Origin: Enterocloster asparagiformis
GTDB lineage: Bacteria; Bacillota; Clostridia; Lachnospirales; Lachnospiraceae
Assembly: GCA_018380885.1 (NCBI GenBank)
Contig: JAGZSY010000013.1
Coordinates: forward strand, 62,001-126,000
Direction: 5' to 3'
DNA length: 64,000 nt
The translations under genes were made by a program, and so were the position numbers. Below the pieces are notes generated by a model. The model was not told where the DNA came from, did not search any database, and saw only the letters and a list, made by a program, of their open reading frames with translations. Shown here in pieces: positions 17,216-26,227 of the stretch. Within the stretch, counting starts at the first letter, position 1; the number at the start of each line of letters is the position of its first letter.

Positions 17216-19021
17216 CTAGACGCCGGGACCTCCGTCCACGCCGGTGATCACGGGAGTGGAACCGCCGCCGCTCTGGCCCGCCGGGCTATCCTGGCCCGAG
17301 GGAGCCTGGCCGGAGGCTTCCTCTCCTTCAGCCTGCGGCTGCTCGGCCACGCTCAGAGCGCCGCTTCCGTCCGCCGTGTAATTCACGCCGTCCACGGTCA
17401 CCTGGGTATTGGCCGCCATGCGGCCCTGGTCGTCCAGATAATACTTCACGCCGCCCACCTCGGTCAGGCCTGTGGCCATATGTCCGTTGGCGTCAAAGTA
17501 GTACCAGATTCCCTCCACGCTCTGCCAGCCGGTCACCATCTGCCCGTCGCTGTTAAAGTAGTACCAGCTGCCGTCCATGTCGCGCCAGCCCGTGGCCATC
17601 GCGCCGTTACCGCGCATGAAGTACCAGTGCCCGCCGTCCTGCAGCCAGCCGGTGTGCATCACGCCGTCGCTGTCCGAGTAATAGCGCGTGTTGTTGTCCG
17701 TGATCCAGCCCTTAGACAGCGCGCCGCTTCCGTCCAGATAATACCACTTGTTGTCCTGGTTGGTCCAGCCTGTGGCCATGCGGCCGCTGCTCTCCAGGAA
17801 GAAACGCTTTCCTCCCTCATCCAGCCAGCCGGTGCGCATCACCGCCGTGCTGTGATCCATAAAGTACCAGGCTCCGTTATCATTTACCCAGCCTGTGGAA
17901 GCCGCCCCGGAGCTGCCCAGATAGTACCAGCTTCCGTCCTGCTCCTTCCAGCCGTACTGCATCTTGCCGGTGCCGTCGTCCAGATAGTAACGCTTTCCGG
18001 ACTGCGTAAACCATCCCTTCTTCGCAAAGCCGTCCCCGTCCATATAGTACCAGCCGTTCCCGTCGTTGATCCAGGTATCCTTCTGCATGGCGTAGTTCTG
18101 GTAGTAGTAGGTGTTTCCGCCGATGGTCCGCCACAGGTTCGCCGGAATCACACCGGAGAAATCCTTAAACTGGAAATCAATATCCACGTTTCCGCCGATT
18201 CCGTTCACCGCGCCGGTGCTGGTGGCCTGCCACATCACCGGCGAGGAGTAGGTGTACATGGCATTGTACCGGGCCACCCACACCGGGTAGCTCATCAGCG
18301 ACATGTCCAGCTTGTTCTTCAGCCAGTTTTCATTGGCGTAGATAATGGGATAGTATCCCGCATCCTGAATCCGCCGGCAGAACGCGTTGGCGATAGCCGC
18401 CAACTCCTCCTTGGAGAGCACGCCCTGGGTGCTGTCCTCCATGTCGAAGGCCACCGGGTAGGATACCGGATAGTCCTTGATCAGATCCAGCACAAAGTCA
18501 GCCTCCTCCACCGCCATATCCGGGGTGAGCGCCAGGGAATAGATGTACACGCCGACCTTGATGCCGGCGTCGTGGGCCTCCTGGATATTCTTGTGAAAGT
18601 ACGGATCCACCGCGCCCTTGGATCTGGTCCCCAGCATGACGAAGGAAACGTCGTCCGCCGCCACCTGGCGCCAGTTCACATCCCCCTGCCAGCGGGATAC
18701 GTCGATGCCCCGGGCCAGCACGTTGGGAATGGCGGTTCCGTCGTGCATCTGATAAACGCCGCCCACCTTTTTCCAGGCGTTGGTGTTGGCGTTGGTGTTG
18801 GCGTTGGTGTTGGCGCTGGAGCTGCCCCCGGTATTCGTGGCCGTGCCGCCGCCCGTGACGCCGGGACCGCCGGGGCCGCCGACGCTGGTGCTGGTGGTGA
18901 CATTGTTTTCACCCGGTCCGATGGCCCAGGCAGTTCCCGTGGGCAGTCCGGTCATCACAACGATCATCCCCGCCAGAGCCGCACCCTGGCAGCGCTTCAC
19001 CAAGTGTCTCACATTCTTCAT
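17216..19021 (-). CDS. Secreted GH25 lysozyme with choline-binding repeats
   Basis: 601-aa secreted peptidoglycan hydrolase. A signal peptide (about 1-33) is followed by a disordered linker rich in G, T, S with a short NTNA tandem repeat (71-82). The GH25 muramidase domain spans about 104-290: RGIDVSRWQG (D107) and AFDMEDS (D193, E195) hold the catalytic acids, and VYIYS, YANENW and MWQATSTG are typical. After it come roughly eleven 20-residue cell-wall/choline-binding repeats (GxWYYxxxxGxMxTGW pattern), then an E/G/P/S-rich tail. ATG 19021 follows AGAGGAGA. Next to a second repeat protein and a LicC-LicA fusion, which could supply the phosphocholine it binds. Related to pneumococcal and clostridial phage-type lysozymes. 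Confidence 0.95.
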   Translation of the reverse strand: MKNVRHLVKRCQGAALAGMIVVMTGLPTGTAWAIGPGENNVTTSTSVGGPGGPGVTGGGTATNTGGSSSANTNANTNANTNAWKKVGGVYQMHDGTAIPNVLARGIDVSRWQGDVNWRQVAADDVSFVMLGTRSKGAVDPYFHKNIQEAHDAGIKVGVYIYSLALTPDMAVEEADFVLDLIKDYPVSYPVAFDMEDSTQGVLSKEELAAIANAFCRRIQDAGYYPIIYANENWLKNKLDMSLMSYPVWVARYNAMYTYSSPVMWQATSTGAVNGIGGNVDIDFQFKDFSGVIPANLWRTIGGNTYYYQNYAMQKDTWINDGNGWYYMDGDGFAKKGWFTQSGKRYYLDDGTGKMQYGWKEQDGSWYYLGSSGAASTGWVNDNGAWYFMDHSTAVMRTGWLDEGGKRFFLESSGRMATGWTNQDNKWYYLDGSGALSKGWITDNNTRYYSDSDGVMHTGWLQDGGHWYFMRGNGAMATGWRDMDGSWYYFNSDGQMVTGWQSVEGIWYYFDANGHMATGLTEVGGVKYYLDDQGRMAANTQVTVDGVNYTADGSGALSVAEQPQAEGEEASGQAPSGQDSPAGQSGGGSTPVITGVDGGPGV

Positions 19022-19059
19022 AATGTTCTCCTCTTTTAGTCAGTGTAAAGGTCGCTCAG

Positions 19060-19099
19060 GCAATGGGCCGCGGGCCGGACTGTGCCGGAGGCCCATTGC
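19060..19099 (-). repeat. Perfect inverted repeat in the lysozyme leader
   Basis: GCAATGGGCC (19060-19069) and GGCCCATTGC (19090-19099) form a perfect 10-bp stem with a GC-rich loop, 39 bp upstream of the lysozyme start. No T run follows, so it is not a simple terminator; it may be an mRNA leader structure. Confidence 0.6.
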
Positions 19100-19103
19100 G
19101 CTT

Positions 19104-19147
19104 AAAACAAATGGATGTCCTCTGAATCCTTCGGGGGACATCCATTT
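19104..19147 (-). terminator. Terminator after the small choline-binding protein
   Basis: AAATGGATGTCC and GGACATCCATTT pair perfectly (12 bp, 19109-19147) and on the minus strand TTTTG-TTTT follows, directly past the stop of the gene at 19170. Confidence 0.85.
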
Positions 19148-19169
19148 TCTTCTCAAAACATGCCGCCGC

Positions 19170-20252
19170 CTATCTGGGGCCGTCCGTTCTTCCCGGCTCC
19201 AACGTGTTGCCGTTAGATGACGGGCTGTTGGACGATCCGCCGGATGTGGGGCCATTGCTGCTGCCGCCCGGCGACGTACTGTTGCTGCTGCCCGGTCCGT
19301 TGGAGGAAACGAAATTGTTGCCGCTGGACCCGGAACCGCCGGGACCGCTGCTGGAATTGCTGCTGCCGGACGGACTGCTGCTGCCCGGACTCTGGGCTGA
19401 AACGCCTCCGGCGTTCTGGCAGACGCCGCTGGCATCAAAGGTATACTGGCTTCCGTCAATGGTCAGCGTGGTGTTGGCCGCCATCTTACCTGTGGTCGGA
19501 TCGAGATAATAATACTTGCCGGAAAGCTGAATCCACTTGGTCATCATATGGCCGTTGTTGCTGAAATAATACCAGGAATCGCCGATCTGCTTCCAGCCCT
19601 TGGACATCTTTCCGTTGGTGTTGTCCATATAATACTTGTTGCCCTCGCTGTCCGTCAGCCAGTCGATCAGCATGCGGCCGTCGGTGTTCAGGTAGAAGTA
19701 GTCTCCGTCAATCTGCGCCCAGCCCGTCATCATCTTGCCGTCCGTGCCGAACAGATACCAGTTGTCCTTGATCTGGGCCCAGGAGTTCACCACGCACTTG
19801 CCGTTGCTCTGGAAATAATACCAGGCGTTGTCCATATCGCGCCAGCCCGTCGCCATAGCGCCGTTGCCCCGCATGTAGTAGTAATCCACATTGTTGTTGC
19901 CGCGGTCGATCTTCAGCCAGCCGGTCACCATGGTGCCGTCGTCCAGCATATAGTACCATTTATCATCCGTATTCACCCACCCGGTGGCCATCAGGCCGCT
20001 GGGCTTGAAGAAATACCATTTTCCGTCGATCTGTACAAATCCGGTGCTCATGTATCCGGTGGACAAATCCATGTAGTAATAGCCGTCGCTGGTGTGCACC
20101 CAGCCCTTGCGGGTCGTGTTGTTTTCCACATAGGTCCATTTATCGCCTGATTTGGTCCATCCGTCCGCATAAGCTGTAAATGCCGATCCCAATGACATCA
20201 CACTGATCAGCCCCGCGGCAACCAGCGCCATAAAACGTTTTTTGTGTACCAT
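19170..20252 (-). CDS. Secreted choline-binding-repeat protein without catalytic domain
   Basis: 360 aa. Signal peptide to about residue 29 (AFTAYADG), then roughly eleven choline/cell-wall-binding repeats with the WYYF and GxMxTGW signatures spanning nearly the whole mature protein, and a C-terminal tail of about 85 residues made almost only of S, G, N and P (including SSPSGSSNSSSGPGG). There is no enzymatic domain. It may act as a wall-bound adhesin, spacer or competitor for choline sites. ATG 20252 follows GAGGAGG. It has its own promoter (20390-20420) and terminator, so it can be set independently of the lysozyme. Confidence 0.9.
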   Translation of the reverse strand: MVHKKRFMALVAAGLISVMSLGSAFTAYADGWTKSGDKWTYVENNTTRKGWVHTSDGYYYMDLSTGYMSTGFVQIDGKWYFFKPSGLMATGWVNTDDKWYYMLDDGTMVTGWLKIDRGNNNVDYYYMRGNGAMATGWRDMDNAWYYFQSNGKCVVNSWAQIKDNWYLFGTDGKMMTGWAQIDGDYFYLNTDGRMLIDWLTDSEGNKYYMDNTNGKMSKGWKQIGDSWYYFSNNGHMMTKWIQLSGKYYYLDPTTGKMAANTTLTIDGSQYTFDASGVCQNAGGVSAQSPGSSSPSGSSNSSSGPGGSGSSGNNFVSSNGPGSSNSTSPGGSSNGPTSGGSSNSPSSNGNTLEPGRTDGPR

Positions 20253-20389
20253 CCGTCATCCTCCTCATACATCGTCCCAAACGCACTCCGGCTCCTGGTA
20301 AAACGCATCATAAGCTCCTGTGGATATCAGGCCCTTTATGCATAAGGACTTGTGATACTTCCCACGAGAGCCGGTCTCACATAATTCTG

Positions 20390-20420
20390 ATTATAGCACA
20401 GCCATTCTGCTAAATGGTAA
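20390..20420 (-). promoter_or_regulatory. Extended -10 promoter of the choline-binding protein
   Basis: Minus strand TGCTATAAT (-10 hexamer 20390-20395) with a partial -35 TTACCA (20415-20420) at 19 bp. About 138 bp upstream of the start, so the transcript has a long leader. Confidence 0.6.
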
Positions 20421-20428
20421 CATTTTTA

Positions 20429-22300
20429 TTACAATTTCCGTAATTTCCTATAATATTTTTTGGCATAACGGTACATGATGATCGTGTATTCGCCGAATTC
20501 ATCGCCCAGCACGCTCTTGTAAACAGCCCACAGGCTCCACAGAAAACCGCCCAGCGCGGCGTAGGCGTAGGTGGCGAAGGTCTCCTCTTTTGTGGGCTCC
20601 CGCTGAAGATAAATGCTCAGAAGGCGGTCCGTCTGCTCCTCGTCGTAGTAGGAGTAGATGGCGCACATGGCCACGTCGATCATGGGGTCGCACATGCCCG
20701 CGTACTCCCAGTCCAGCAGCTTTACCTCACCATTTTCCAAAAATAGGTAATTATCTACGTTGGCATCGATGTGGCACAGGCATTTCCCTCTTCCCATTTG
20801 GTCCAGGCGGTCCATCAGCCAGTCCATCCAGCCCCGGACCTCCTCGTAGTCCTCAAAAAGCGTGCCGCCATGGCTCTTGCACAGCTTCTCGTAAAAGCCG
20901 ATGCGCTCGCGGATATCGAAATCATGTTCAACCTTAACGCCACTATTATGCAGCCTGCGCAGCATTTCCATGCATCGCTCTAAATCTTCCCAGTCCCCCG
21001 AGGAGGCGTTGCGCGCGCCCTCGTAAAAATCCGCGATCTTGTATCCGGTCTCAGGGTTCAGGTACAGCAGATGCTCCGTGATCCCCAGGGGCATCACCGC
21101 GTCGTAGACCTGCTTCTCCTGGAAACGGTTGACCAGAAGCTGGGTGCCCGGCCCCGGTATGCGGCAGATGCACGGTTTTCCCTTCACCTGAAACAGGAAG
21201 GATTTATTGGTCATCCCAGCCTTCAGGCAGCGGATGTCCCGAATCTCGGACTCCGGCACCTGGAATACCCCGGCCACCAGCTTCATGGCCTCGTTGTCCG
21301 ACTGGTTCTGGTATTTGGTGTCAAACAGGCGCAGTTCTTCCAGGTTTTCGAACTCATACACCTGATTCTCCGGCTGGCGGTTGATATCCATCTCGATCTC
21401 ATCCCAGCGCTCCGCGCCCACCCCGGACTCCCGGACGGCCCGATCAAGCAGGGACTGATCCCCGCCCTCCAGGCGGCTTTTTGCCTCCCCCTCCAGCATG
21501 TCCACAAAGACCTGCTCCCAGTAGAACTGCTCCGTCCCCGGAGTCTCGTAGTAAGCCTTCAAAACCGGCATGAACCTGGCGGTAAATTCCCTGGAAAAAT
21601 AGGCGGGCCCGTACATCACCCAGGCGTCTCTGCCCCCCACGCGCACGTCGGTAATCCGCCCTTTCTTATTATAAGACAAGCACCACTCCTTGGTCTCGCC
21701 CTTCTGGAACGCGGAGGAATACCAGGCGCCGCACTCGTAGGCGTGGTACATGTTCTCCCGCAGCCAGTTGTCCGAGGAGAGCAGGTACATGTTGCGGCCC
21801 TCCAGCACCTTCCGGGCGCGGTAAATGGTCGCCAGCGTATTCTTGCCAGAATACTCCGGATTGTACAGCAGCTTCACGTCAAATTTATCGATCAGATACT
21901 CAAATTTTTCCTTCAGATAGCCCACGGCGATGGTGATGTCCGTCACCTCGGCCTCGTGGAGCTGACGAATCTGCCGCTCGATCATGCGCTCCCCAAACAC
22001 CTCCAGCAGCCCCTTGGGCATCTCGAAGGTCAGGGGGACAAACCTGGACCCAAAACCCGCGGCAATGATCAGCGCGCCGTCCACCTTGTACGGCGCCAGC
22101 AGCCTGCGGCCATCATCCAGAATTTTCCATTTCCGTGAAGCGCCCCCGGGCTCGTCCTCCGCAATCAGCTTGCGGCTCACGCACTCCTTCACCAGGGAAT
22201 TCACCGTTCCCAGGGATACATCCAGCTTCTGCGCCATCTCCCGCTGCGTGATATCCGGCTGCTCCAGCACGGTCCTGCATATAAGTCCATATCGATCCAT
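20429..22300 (-). CDS. Winged-helix / LicC nucleotidyltransferase / LicA choline kinase fusion
   Basis: Three-part 623-aa protein. Residues 1-65 form a winged helix (ITQREMAQKLDVSLGTVNSLVKE). Residues 74-310 are a nucleotidyltransferase of the LicC type (ALIIAAGFGSRF, MPKGLLEVFGERMIERQI). Residues 335-620 are an aminoglycoside/choline-kinase fold of the LicA type (MTNKSFLF, Brenner motif CHIDANVDNYL, LLDWEYAG). LicA phosphorylates choline and LicC makes CDP-choline, the donor for phosphocholine decoration of teichoic or capsular polymers. One polypeptide would do both and could sense DNA through its N-terminus, which may also only be a fold relic. It neighbours two choline-binding proteins, fitting this role; ethanolamine or another alcohol is an alternative substrate. 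ATG 22300 follows GAGAGGA. Confidence 0.85.
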   Translation of the reverse strand: MDRYGLICRTVLEQPDITQREMAQKLDVSLGTVNSLVKECVSRKLIAEDEPGGASRKWKILDDGRRLLAPYKVDGALIIAAGFGSRFVPLTFEMPKGLLEVFGERMIERQIRQLHEAEVTDITIAVGYLKEKFEYLIDKFDVKLLYNPEYSGKNTLATIYRARKVLEGRNMYLLSSDNWLRENMYHAYECGAWYSSAFQKGETKEWCLSYNKKGRITDVRVGGRDAWVMYGPAYFSREFTARFMPVLKAYYETPGTEQFYWEQVFVDMLEGEAKSRLEGGDQSLLDRAVRESGVGAERWDEIEMDINRQPENQVYEFENLEELRLFDTKYQNQSDNEAMKLVAGVFQVPESEIRDIRCLKAGMTNKSFLFQVKGKPCICRIPGPGTQLLVNRFQEKQVYDAVMPLGITEHLLYLNPETGYKIADFYEGARNASSGDWEDLERCMEMLRRLHNSGVKVEHDFDIRERIGFYEKLCKSHGGTLFEDYEEVRGWMDWLMDRLDQMGRGKCLCHIDANVDNYLFLENGEVKLLDWEYAGMCDPMIDVAMCAIYSYYDEEQTDRLLSIYLQREPTKEETFATYAYAALGGFLWSLWAVYKSVLGDEFGEYTIIMYRYAKKYYRKLRKL

Positions 22301-22423
22301 CCGCTTGTCCTCTCACCTTTGTTCAATTTATCTCATTTTTAAAAATATATGAACATTATATCACGATGGATGAAAAATGCAAGGGGAATCATTGCCAGGA
22401 GCTCTCACAGCCCGCAACAGGAA

Positions 22424-22459
22424 ATCCCCGGCCCGGACAACGCCGCCCGGGCCGGGGAT
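22424..22459 (-). terminator. Terminator-like hairpin after glutamine synthetase
   Basis: ATCCCCGGCCCGG and CCGGGCCGGGGAT form a perfect 13-bp stem with a 10-nt loop just past the glutamine synthetase stop. The T run on the minus strand is short (TTTCC). Confidence 0.7.
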
Positions 22460-22495
22460 CATCAGTCTGATCATCCTATGCTTAAAAATGCAATA

Positions 22496-24610
22496 TTATA
22501 CCTCAAATATCAAATCCCCATAGCTGGGCATGGGCCACAGTTCCTTGTCCACGATCATCTCCAGGCGGTCCGCCGGCGCGCGCAGCGCCTCCATGGCGGG
22601 GGCCACCACGCTGTGGTAGGCCACGGCCTGCTCCCTGCCGCCTTCCATGGCAGCGGCCTGGTCCGTAGCCTCGATCAGGGCGGCCAGCGCCACCTTCATA
22701 TCGCTGAGCAGATCGGAGGATTCGGTCAAAAGCTCGGTCTGCACGCTCACGTCTGCCTCCGGGCAGGCGTTTCTCACCGCGCAGATGGAACCGGCCAGTT
22801 GGGTGGTGTACTTGATCACCGCGGGAATAATCTGCTTGCTGGCCATGTCGATCATGGTTCTGGCCTCGATGTTCACCGCCTTGGAGTAGCCCTCGTACTC
22901 GACCTCAGCCCTGGATTCCAGCTCCGCCCTGGTGAACACGCTGAACTCCTCGAACAGCTTCACGGCCTTCTCCGTGGTCAGGGCCGGGATGGCCTCCACC
23001 ATGGAGCCGATGTTGGGCAGGCCCCTGCGCTCGGCCTCGGCGACCCACTCCTTGGAGTAGCCGTTGCCGTTAAAGACCACGCGGCGGTGGGCGGCCAGCG
23101 TCTCCTTGATCAGGTCGTGCACAGCCATGTCAAAATCGTCGGCCGCCTCCAGTATATCCGCCGCCTCCTTAAACGCCTCGGCCACAATGGTGTTTAACAC
23201 TGTGTTGGGGCTGGCGATGGAGTCGGAGGCCCCCACCATGCGGAACTCAAACTTATTGCCCGTGAAGGCAAAGGGCGAGGTCCGGTTGCGGTCCGTGGCG
23301 TCCTTATCCAGGTCCGGCAGAATGTTGACGCCGGTTTTTAAGGTGCCGCCCTTCTTGGAGTGGGTGGCCTCGCCGGTGCTGCACAGCTGGTCGATCACAT
23401 CCTCCAGCTGCTCGCCCAGGAAAATGGAGATGATCGCAGGCGGCGCCTCGTTGGAGCCCAGGCGCTGCTCGTTGCCCACGTCGGCGGCGGATTCCCGCAG
23501 CAGGTCAGCGTGGACGTCCACGGCCTTGATGATGCAGGCCAGCACCAGCAGGAACTGGATATTCTCATGGGGCGTATCCCCGGGGTTGAGCATGTTGGTG
23601 CCGTCGTCCCCGGTCAGGGACCAGTTGTCGTGCTTGCCGGAGCCGTTCACACCGGCAAAGGGCTTCTCGTGGAGCAGGCAGGCCATGCCGTGGCGGCCGG
23701 CCACCTTCTTCAGCGTCTCCATCACGATCTGGTTGTGGTCCACCGCCAGGTTGACCTCCTCAAAGATGGGGGCCAGCTCGTGTTGTGCCGGAGCCGCCTC
23801 GTTGTGCTGGGTCTTGGCCGGCACGCCCAGCTTCCACAGCTCCTTGTTCACCTCGTTCATGTAGGAGCCGATGCGCTCGCGGATCACACCGAAATAGTGG
23901 TCCTCCAGCTCCTGCCCCTTGGGCGGCATGGCGCCGAACAGGGTGCGGCCGGTGTAGATCAGGTCCTTGCGCTCCATATATTTGGCCCGATCCACCAGGA
24001 AATACTCCTGCTCCGCTCCCACGGAGGGGGTCACGCGCTTGGCCGTGGTGTTGCCGAACAGGCGGAGGATGCGCAGGGCCTGCTCGTTGACCGCCTGCAC
24101 GGAGCGCAGCAGCGGAGTTTTCTTGTCCAGGGCCTCGCCCTTGTAGGAGCAGAACGCGGTGGGAATGCAGAGCGTCACGCCGATGGCGTCCTCGCGCAGG
24201 AACGCGGAGGACGTGCAGTCCCAGGCCGTGTAGCCCCGGGCCTCGAAGGTGGCGCGCAGGCCACCGGAGGGGAAGGAGGAGGCGTCCGGCTCGCCCTTGA
24301 TCAGCTCCTTGCCGGAAAACTCCATGATCACCCTGCCGTCGCTGGGCGCGGAGATAAAGGAATCGTGCTTCTCCGCTGTCACTCCGGTCAGAGGCTGGAA
24401 CCAGTGGGTATAATGGGTCGCCCCACGCTCAATGGCCCAATCCTTCATGGCGTGAGCCACAACGTCCGCAATGCTTGGGTCCAGCTCGGCCCCGTCCTCG
24501 ATCGTCTTTTTCAGTTTTTTGTAAACGCTCTTTGGAAGGCGGTCCCGCATCACGGCGTCGTTAAAAACGTTCTTGCCGAACATATCGGTCACATTTAATA
24601 CCTCACTCAT
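22496..24610 (-). CDS. glnN: Glutamine synthetase type III
   Basis: ATP-dependent ammonia assimilation into glutamine; GSIII is the large form (about 700-730 aa) found in Bacteroidetes, cyanobacteria and Clostridia. From ATG 24610 the product is 704 aa; ATG 24622 four codons upstream is possible, but the AGGATGG element is better spaced for 24610. Visible GSIII features: [21 protein letters not shown] near the start, [34 protein letters not shown]-type [15 protein letters not shown] and the [16 protein letters not shown] metal/ATP loop. Monocistronic, with a terminator-like hairpin downstream and an unusual tandem-repeat array 180-490 bp upstream of the start. Confidence 0.96.
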   Translation of the reverse strand: MSEVLNVTDMFGKNVFNDAVMRDRLPKSVYKKLKKTIEDGAELDPSIADVVAHAMKDWAIERGATHYTHWFQPLTGVTAEKHDSFISAPSDGRVIMEFSGKELIKGEPDASSFPSGGLRATFEARGYTAWDCTSSAFLREDAIGVTLCIPTAFCSYKGEALDKKTPLLRSVQAVNEQALRILRLFGNTTAKRVTPSVGAEQEYFLVDRAKYMERKDLIYTGRTLFGAMPPKGQELEDHYFGVIRERIGSYMNEVNKELWKLGVPAKTQHNEAAPAQHELAPIFEEVNLAVDHNQIVMETLKKVAGRHGMACLLHEKPFAGVNGSGKHDNWSLTGDDGTNMLNPGDTPHENIQFLLVLACIIKAVDVHADLLRESAADVGNEQRLGSNEAPPAIISIFLGEQLEDVIDQLCSTGEATHSKKGGTLKTGVNILPDLDKDATDRNRTSPFAFTGNKFEFRMVGASDSIASPNTVLNTIVAEAFKEAADILEAADDFDMAVHDLIKETLAAHRRVVFNGNGYSKEWVAEAERRGLPNIGSMVEAIPALTTEKAVKLFEEFSVFTRAELESRAEVEYEGYSKAVNIEARTMIDMASKQIIPAVIKYTTQLAGSICAVRNACPEADVSVQTELLTESSDLLSDMKVALAALIEATDQAAAMEGGREQAVAYHSVVAPAMEALRAPADRLEMIVDKELWPMPSYGDLIFEV

Positions 24611-24788
24611 TGATTGTTCCATCCTCTCTTTTTCAAATCAATCATATTTAAATCAACGCCGTTTTTCGTTTTCGGAAAATGCGCCGGTCAACGGCATATG
24701 CGCGCCCGGCGCGTCGGCTTTTTGCCGCAGGAGGGGTGATCCCCTGCCAATGGAGAAATATCGTCTGCGGAGGAAAATCCCCTGCCGA

Positions 24789-25098
24789 TGGAAAAATCCC
24801 CTGCCGCCGGCAATCTCCCGTCCACGGTGGAAAAATCCCTTGCCGCCGGCAACTCCCGCCCGCGGTGGAAAAATCCCTTGCCGCCGGCAATCTCCCGTCC
24901 GCGGTGGAAAAATCCCTTGCCGCCGGCAACTCCCGCCCGCGGTGGAAAAATCCCTTGCTGCCGGCAATCTCCCGTCCGCGGTGGAAAAATCCCTTGCCGC
25001 AGGCAACCTCCTGTCCGCGGTAGAAAAATCCCTTGCCGCCGGCAAAATCCCGCCCGCGGAAAAAAATCCCCTGTCGCAGACAATCTCCCGTCCGCAGG
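24789..25098. repeat. Tandem 38/39-bp repeat array (8 copies) upstream of glnN
   Basis: Eight head-to-tail copies start at 24789, 24828, 24866, 24905, 24943, 24982, 25021 and 25060; lengths are 39, 38, 39, 38, 39, 39, 39, 39. Degenerate partial copies lie at about 24750-24788. Each unit begins TGGAAAAATCCC and holds the near-palindrome TTGCCGCCGGCAA, then CTCCCG(T/C)CCGCGG. The first four copies alternate two unit types, a 77-bp higher-order repeat; end copies are more diverged, as expected for a mini-satellite. There are no spacers, so it is not CRISPR. Several frames stay open because 39 is a multiple of three; no start, ribosome site or known domain supports coding. The rest of 24623-25269 holds the fba terminator and nothing else recognised. 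Confidence 0.93.
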
Positions 25099-25133
25099 CC
25101 CCCTGACAGCCCAGGCGCGGATACTTTTGATAT

Positions 25134-25164
25134 TAAGAAAGCGTTCTCCCTGTAGAGAGAACGC
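25134..25164 (-). terminator. Terminator of fba
   Basis: GCGTTCTC and GAGAACGC (25141-25148, 25157-25164) pair around an 8-nt loop; the minus strand continues TTTCTT. It lies about 105 bp past the fba stop. Confidence 0.75.
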
Positions 25165-25269
25165 CTTCGTTCTTTAAATAAAATAAACCATTTCCTATCA
25201 AAATGCAAGCGATCTTTTTATAAAAAACTGCATTTATTTTAATGCATTTTATTAGTACAACTAATCAAT

Positions 25270-26133
25270 TCAGGCTTTGCCAACGGAACCGAACAGCTCC
25301 ATCTTTTCCTTAACAGTCGCCTTGATGGCCTCAGCGCCGGGAGCCAGCAGCTTTCTCGGGTCAAAGCCCTTGCCCTGCTGATCCTTGCCCGCCTCGATGT
25401 ACGCTCTGGTGGCGTCCGCAAAGGACAGCTGGCACTCAGTGTTCACGTTGATCTTGGCCACGCCCAGGCTGATGGCTTTCTTGATCATATCCTCCGGGAT
25501 TCCGGTGCCGCCGTGCAGAACCAGAGGCATGTCGCCTACCGCTTCCTTCACCTTGGCCAGAACGTCGAAGTTTAAGCCCTGCCAGTTTGCCGGATATTTT
25601 CCGTGGATGTTGCCGATGCCGGCAGCCAGGAAATCGATGCCCAAATCCGCGATGGACTTGCACTCCGCGGGATCAGCGCACTCGCCCGCGCCCACAACGC
25701 CGTCCTCCTCGCCGCCGATGGAACCCACCTCGGCCTCCAGGGACAGGCCCATAGCGTGGGCGATCTTCACCAGCTCTCTTGTTTTCTCAATATTCTCCTC
25801 GATGGGATAGTGGGAGCCGTCGAACATGATGGAAGAAAATCCGGCTTTGATGCACTTGTAGCAGCCGTCGTAGGTGCCGTGATCCAGATGCAGCGCCACG
25901 GGAACCGTGATGTTTAACTCCTCCATCATGGCCTTGGTCATAGCCGCAACGGTCTTAAAGCCGGTCATGTATTTGCCCGCGCCCTCGGAAACGCCCAGGA
26001 TCACCGGAGACTGAAGTTCCTGTGCCGTGAGCAGCACGGACTTGGTCCACTCCAGGTTGTTGATATTGAACTGGCCTACTGCGTACTTGCCTTCTCTTGC
26101 TTTTTCGAGCATCTCTGTTGCTGAAACTAACAT
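25270..26133 (-). CDS. fba: Class II fructose-1,6-bisphosphate aldolase
   Basis: Zinc-dependent cleavage of fructose 1,6-bisphosphate to glyceraldehyde 3-phosphate and dihydroxyacetone phosphate in glycolysis. 287 aa, the usual length. LHLDHG (D84, H85) gives a catalytic Asp and zinc His, EAEVGSIGGEEDG a further ligand region, GNIHGKY another zinc His, and LHGGTGIPEDMI and INVNTECQ the phosphate-binding loops. Other class II aldolases (tagatose bisphosphate) share these, but the isolated, well-expressed context fits Fba. ATG 26133 follows AAGGAGG; an extended -10 lies 56 bp upstream. Confidence 0.95.
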   Translation of the reverse strand: MLVSATEMLEKAREGKYAVGQFNINNLEWTKSVLLTAQELQSPVILGVSEGAGKYMTGFKTVAAMTKAMMEELNITVPVALHLDHGTYDGCYKCIKAGFSSIMFDGSHYPIEENIEKTRELVKIAHAMGLSLEAEVGSIGGEEDGVVGAGECADPAECKSIADLGIDFLAAGIGNIHGKYPANWQGLNFDVLAKVKEAVGDMPLVLHGGTGIPEDMIKKAISLGVAKINVNTECQLSFADATRAYIEAGKDQQGKGFDPRKLLAPGAEAIKATVKEKMELFGSVGKA

Positions 26134-26188
26134 TTATATACCCTCCTTATATTGTTGTTATATTGTTATATATTTAACATTCTCACTC

Positions 26189-26197
26189 ATTATAGCA
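26189..26197 (-). promoter_or_regulatory. Extended -10 promoter of fba
   Basis: Minus strand TGCTATAAT; no good -35 is visible, consistent with an extended -10 promoter. Confidence 0.55.
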
Positions 26198-26227
26198 AAC
26201 CTGCCCTGAAAAGGGAAGGGCAAATTA

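Noticed and set aside
17480..19039. 519-aa frame on the plus strand opposite the lysozyme gene
   Set aside because: Shadow of the GC-rich repeat-bearing lysozyme gene; no family resemblance or ribosome site.
23360..24598. 412-aa plus-strand frame opposite glnN
   Set aside because: Antisense frame caused by codon bias in a highly conserved gene.
24789..25098. CRISPR array
   Set aside because: Units are contiguous with no unique spacers and no cas genes nearby.
24573..25208. Long frames on both strands across the tandem-repeat array
   Set aside because: A 39-bp unit keeps several frames open on both strands; there is no ribosome site and the products are simple repeats of one 13-residue block.
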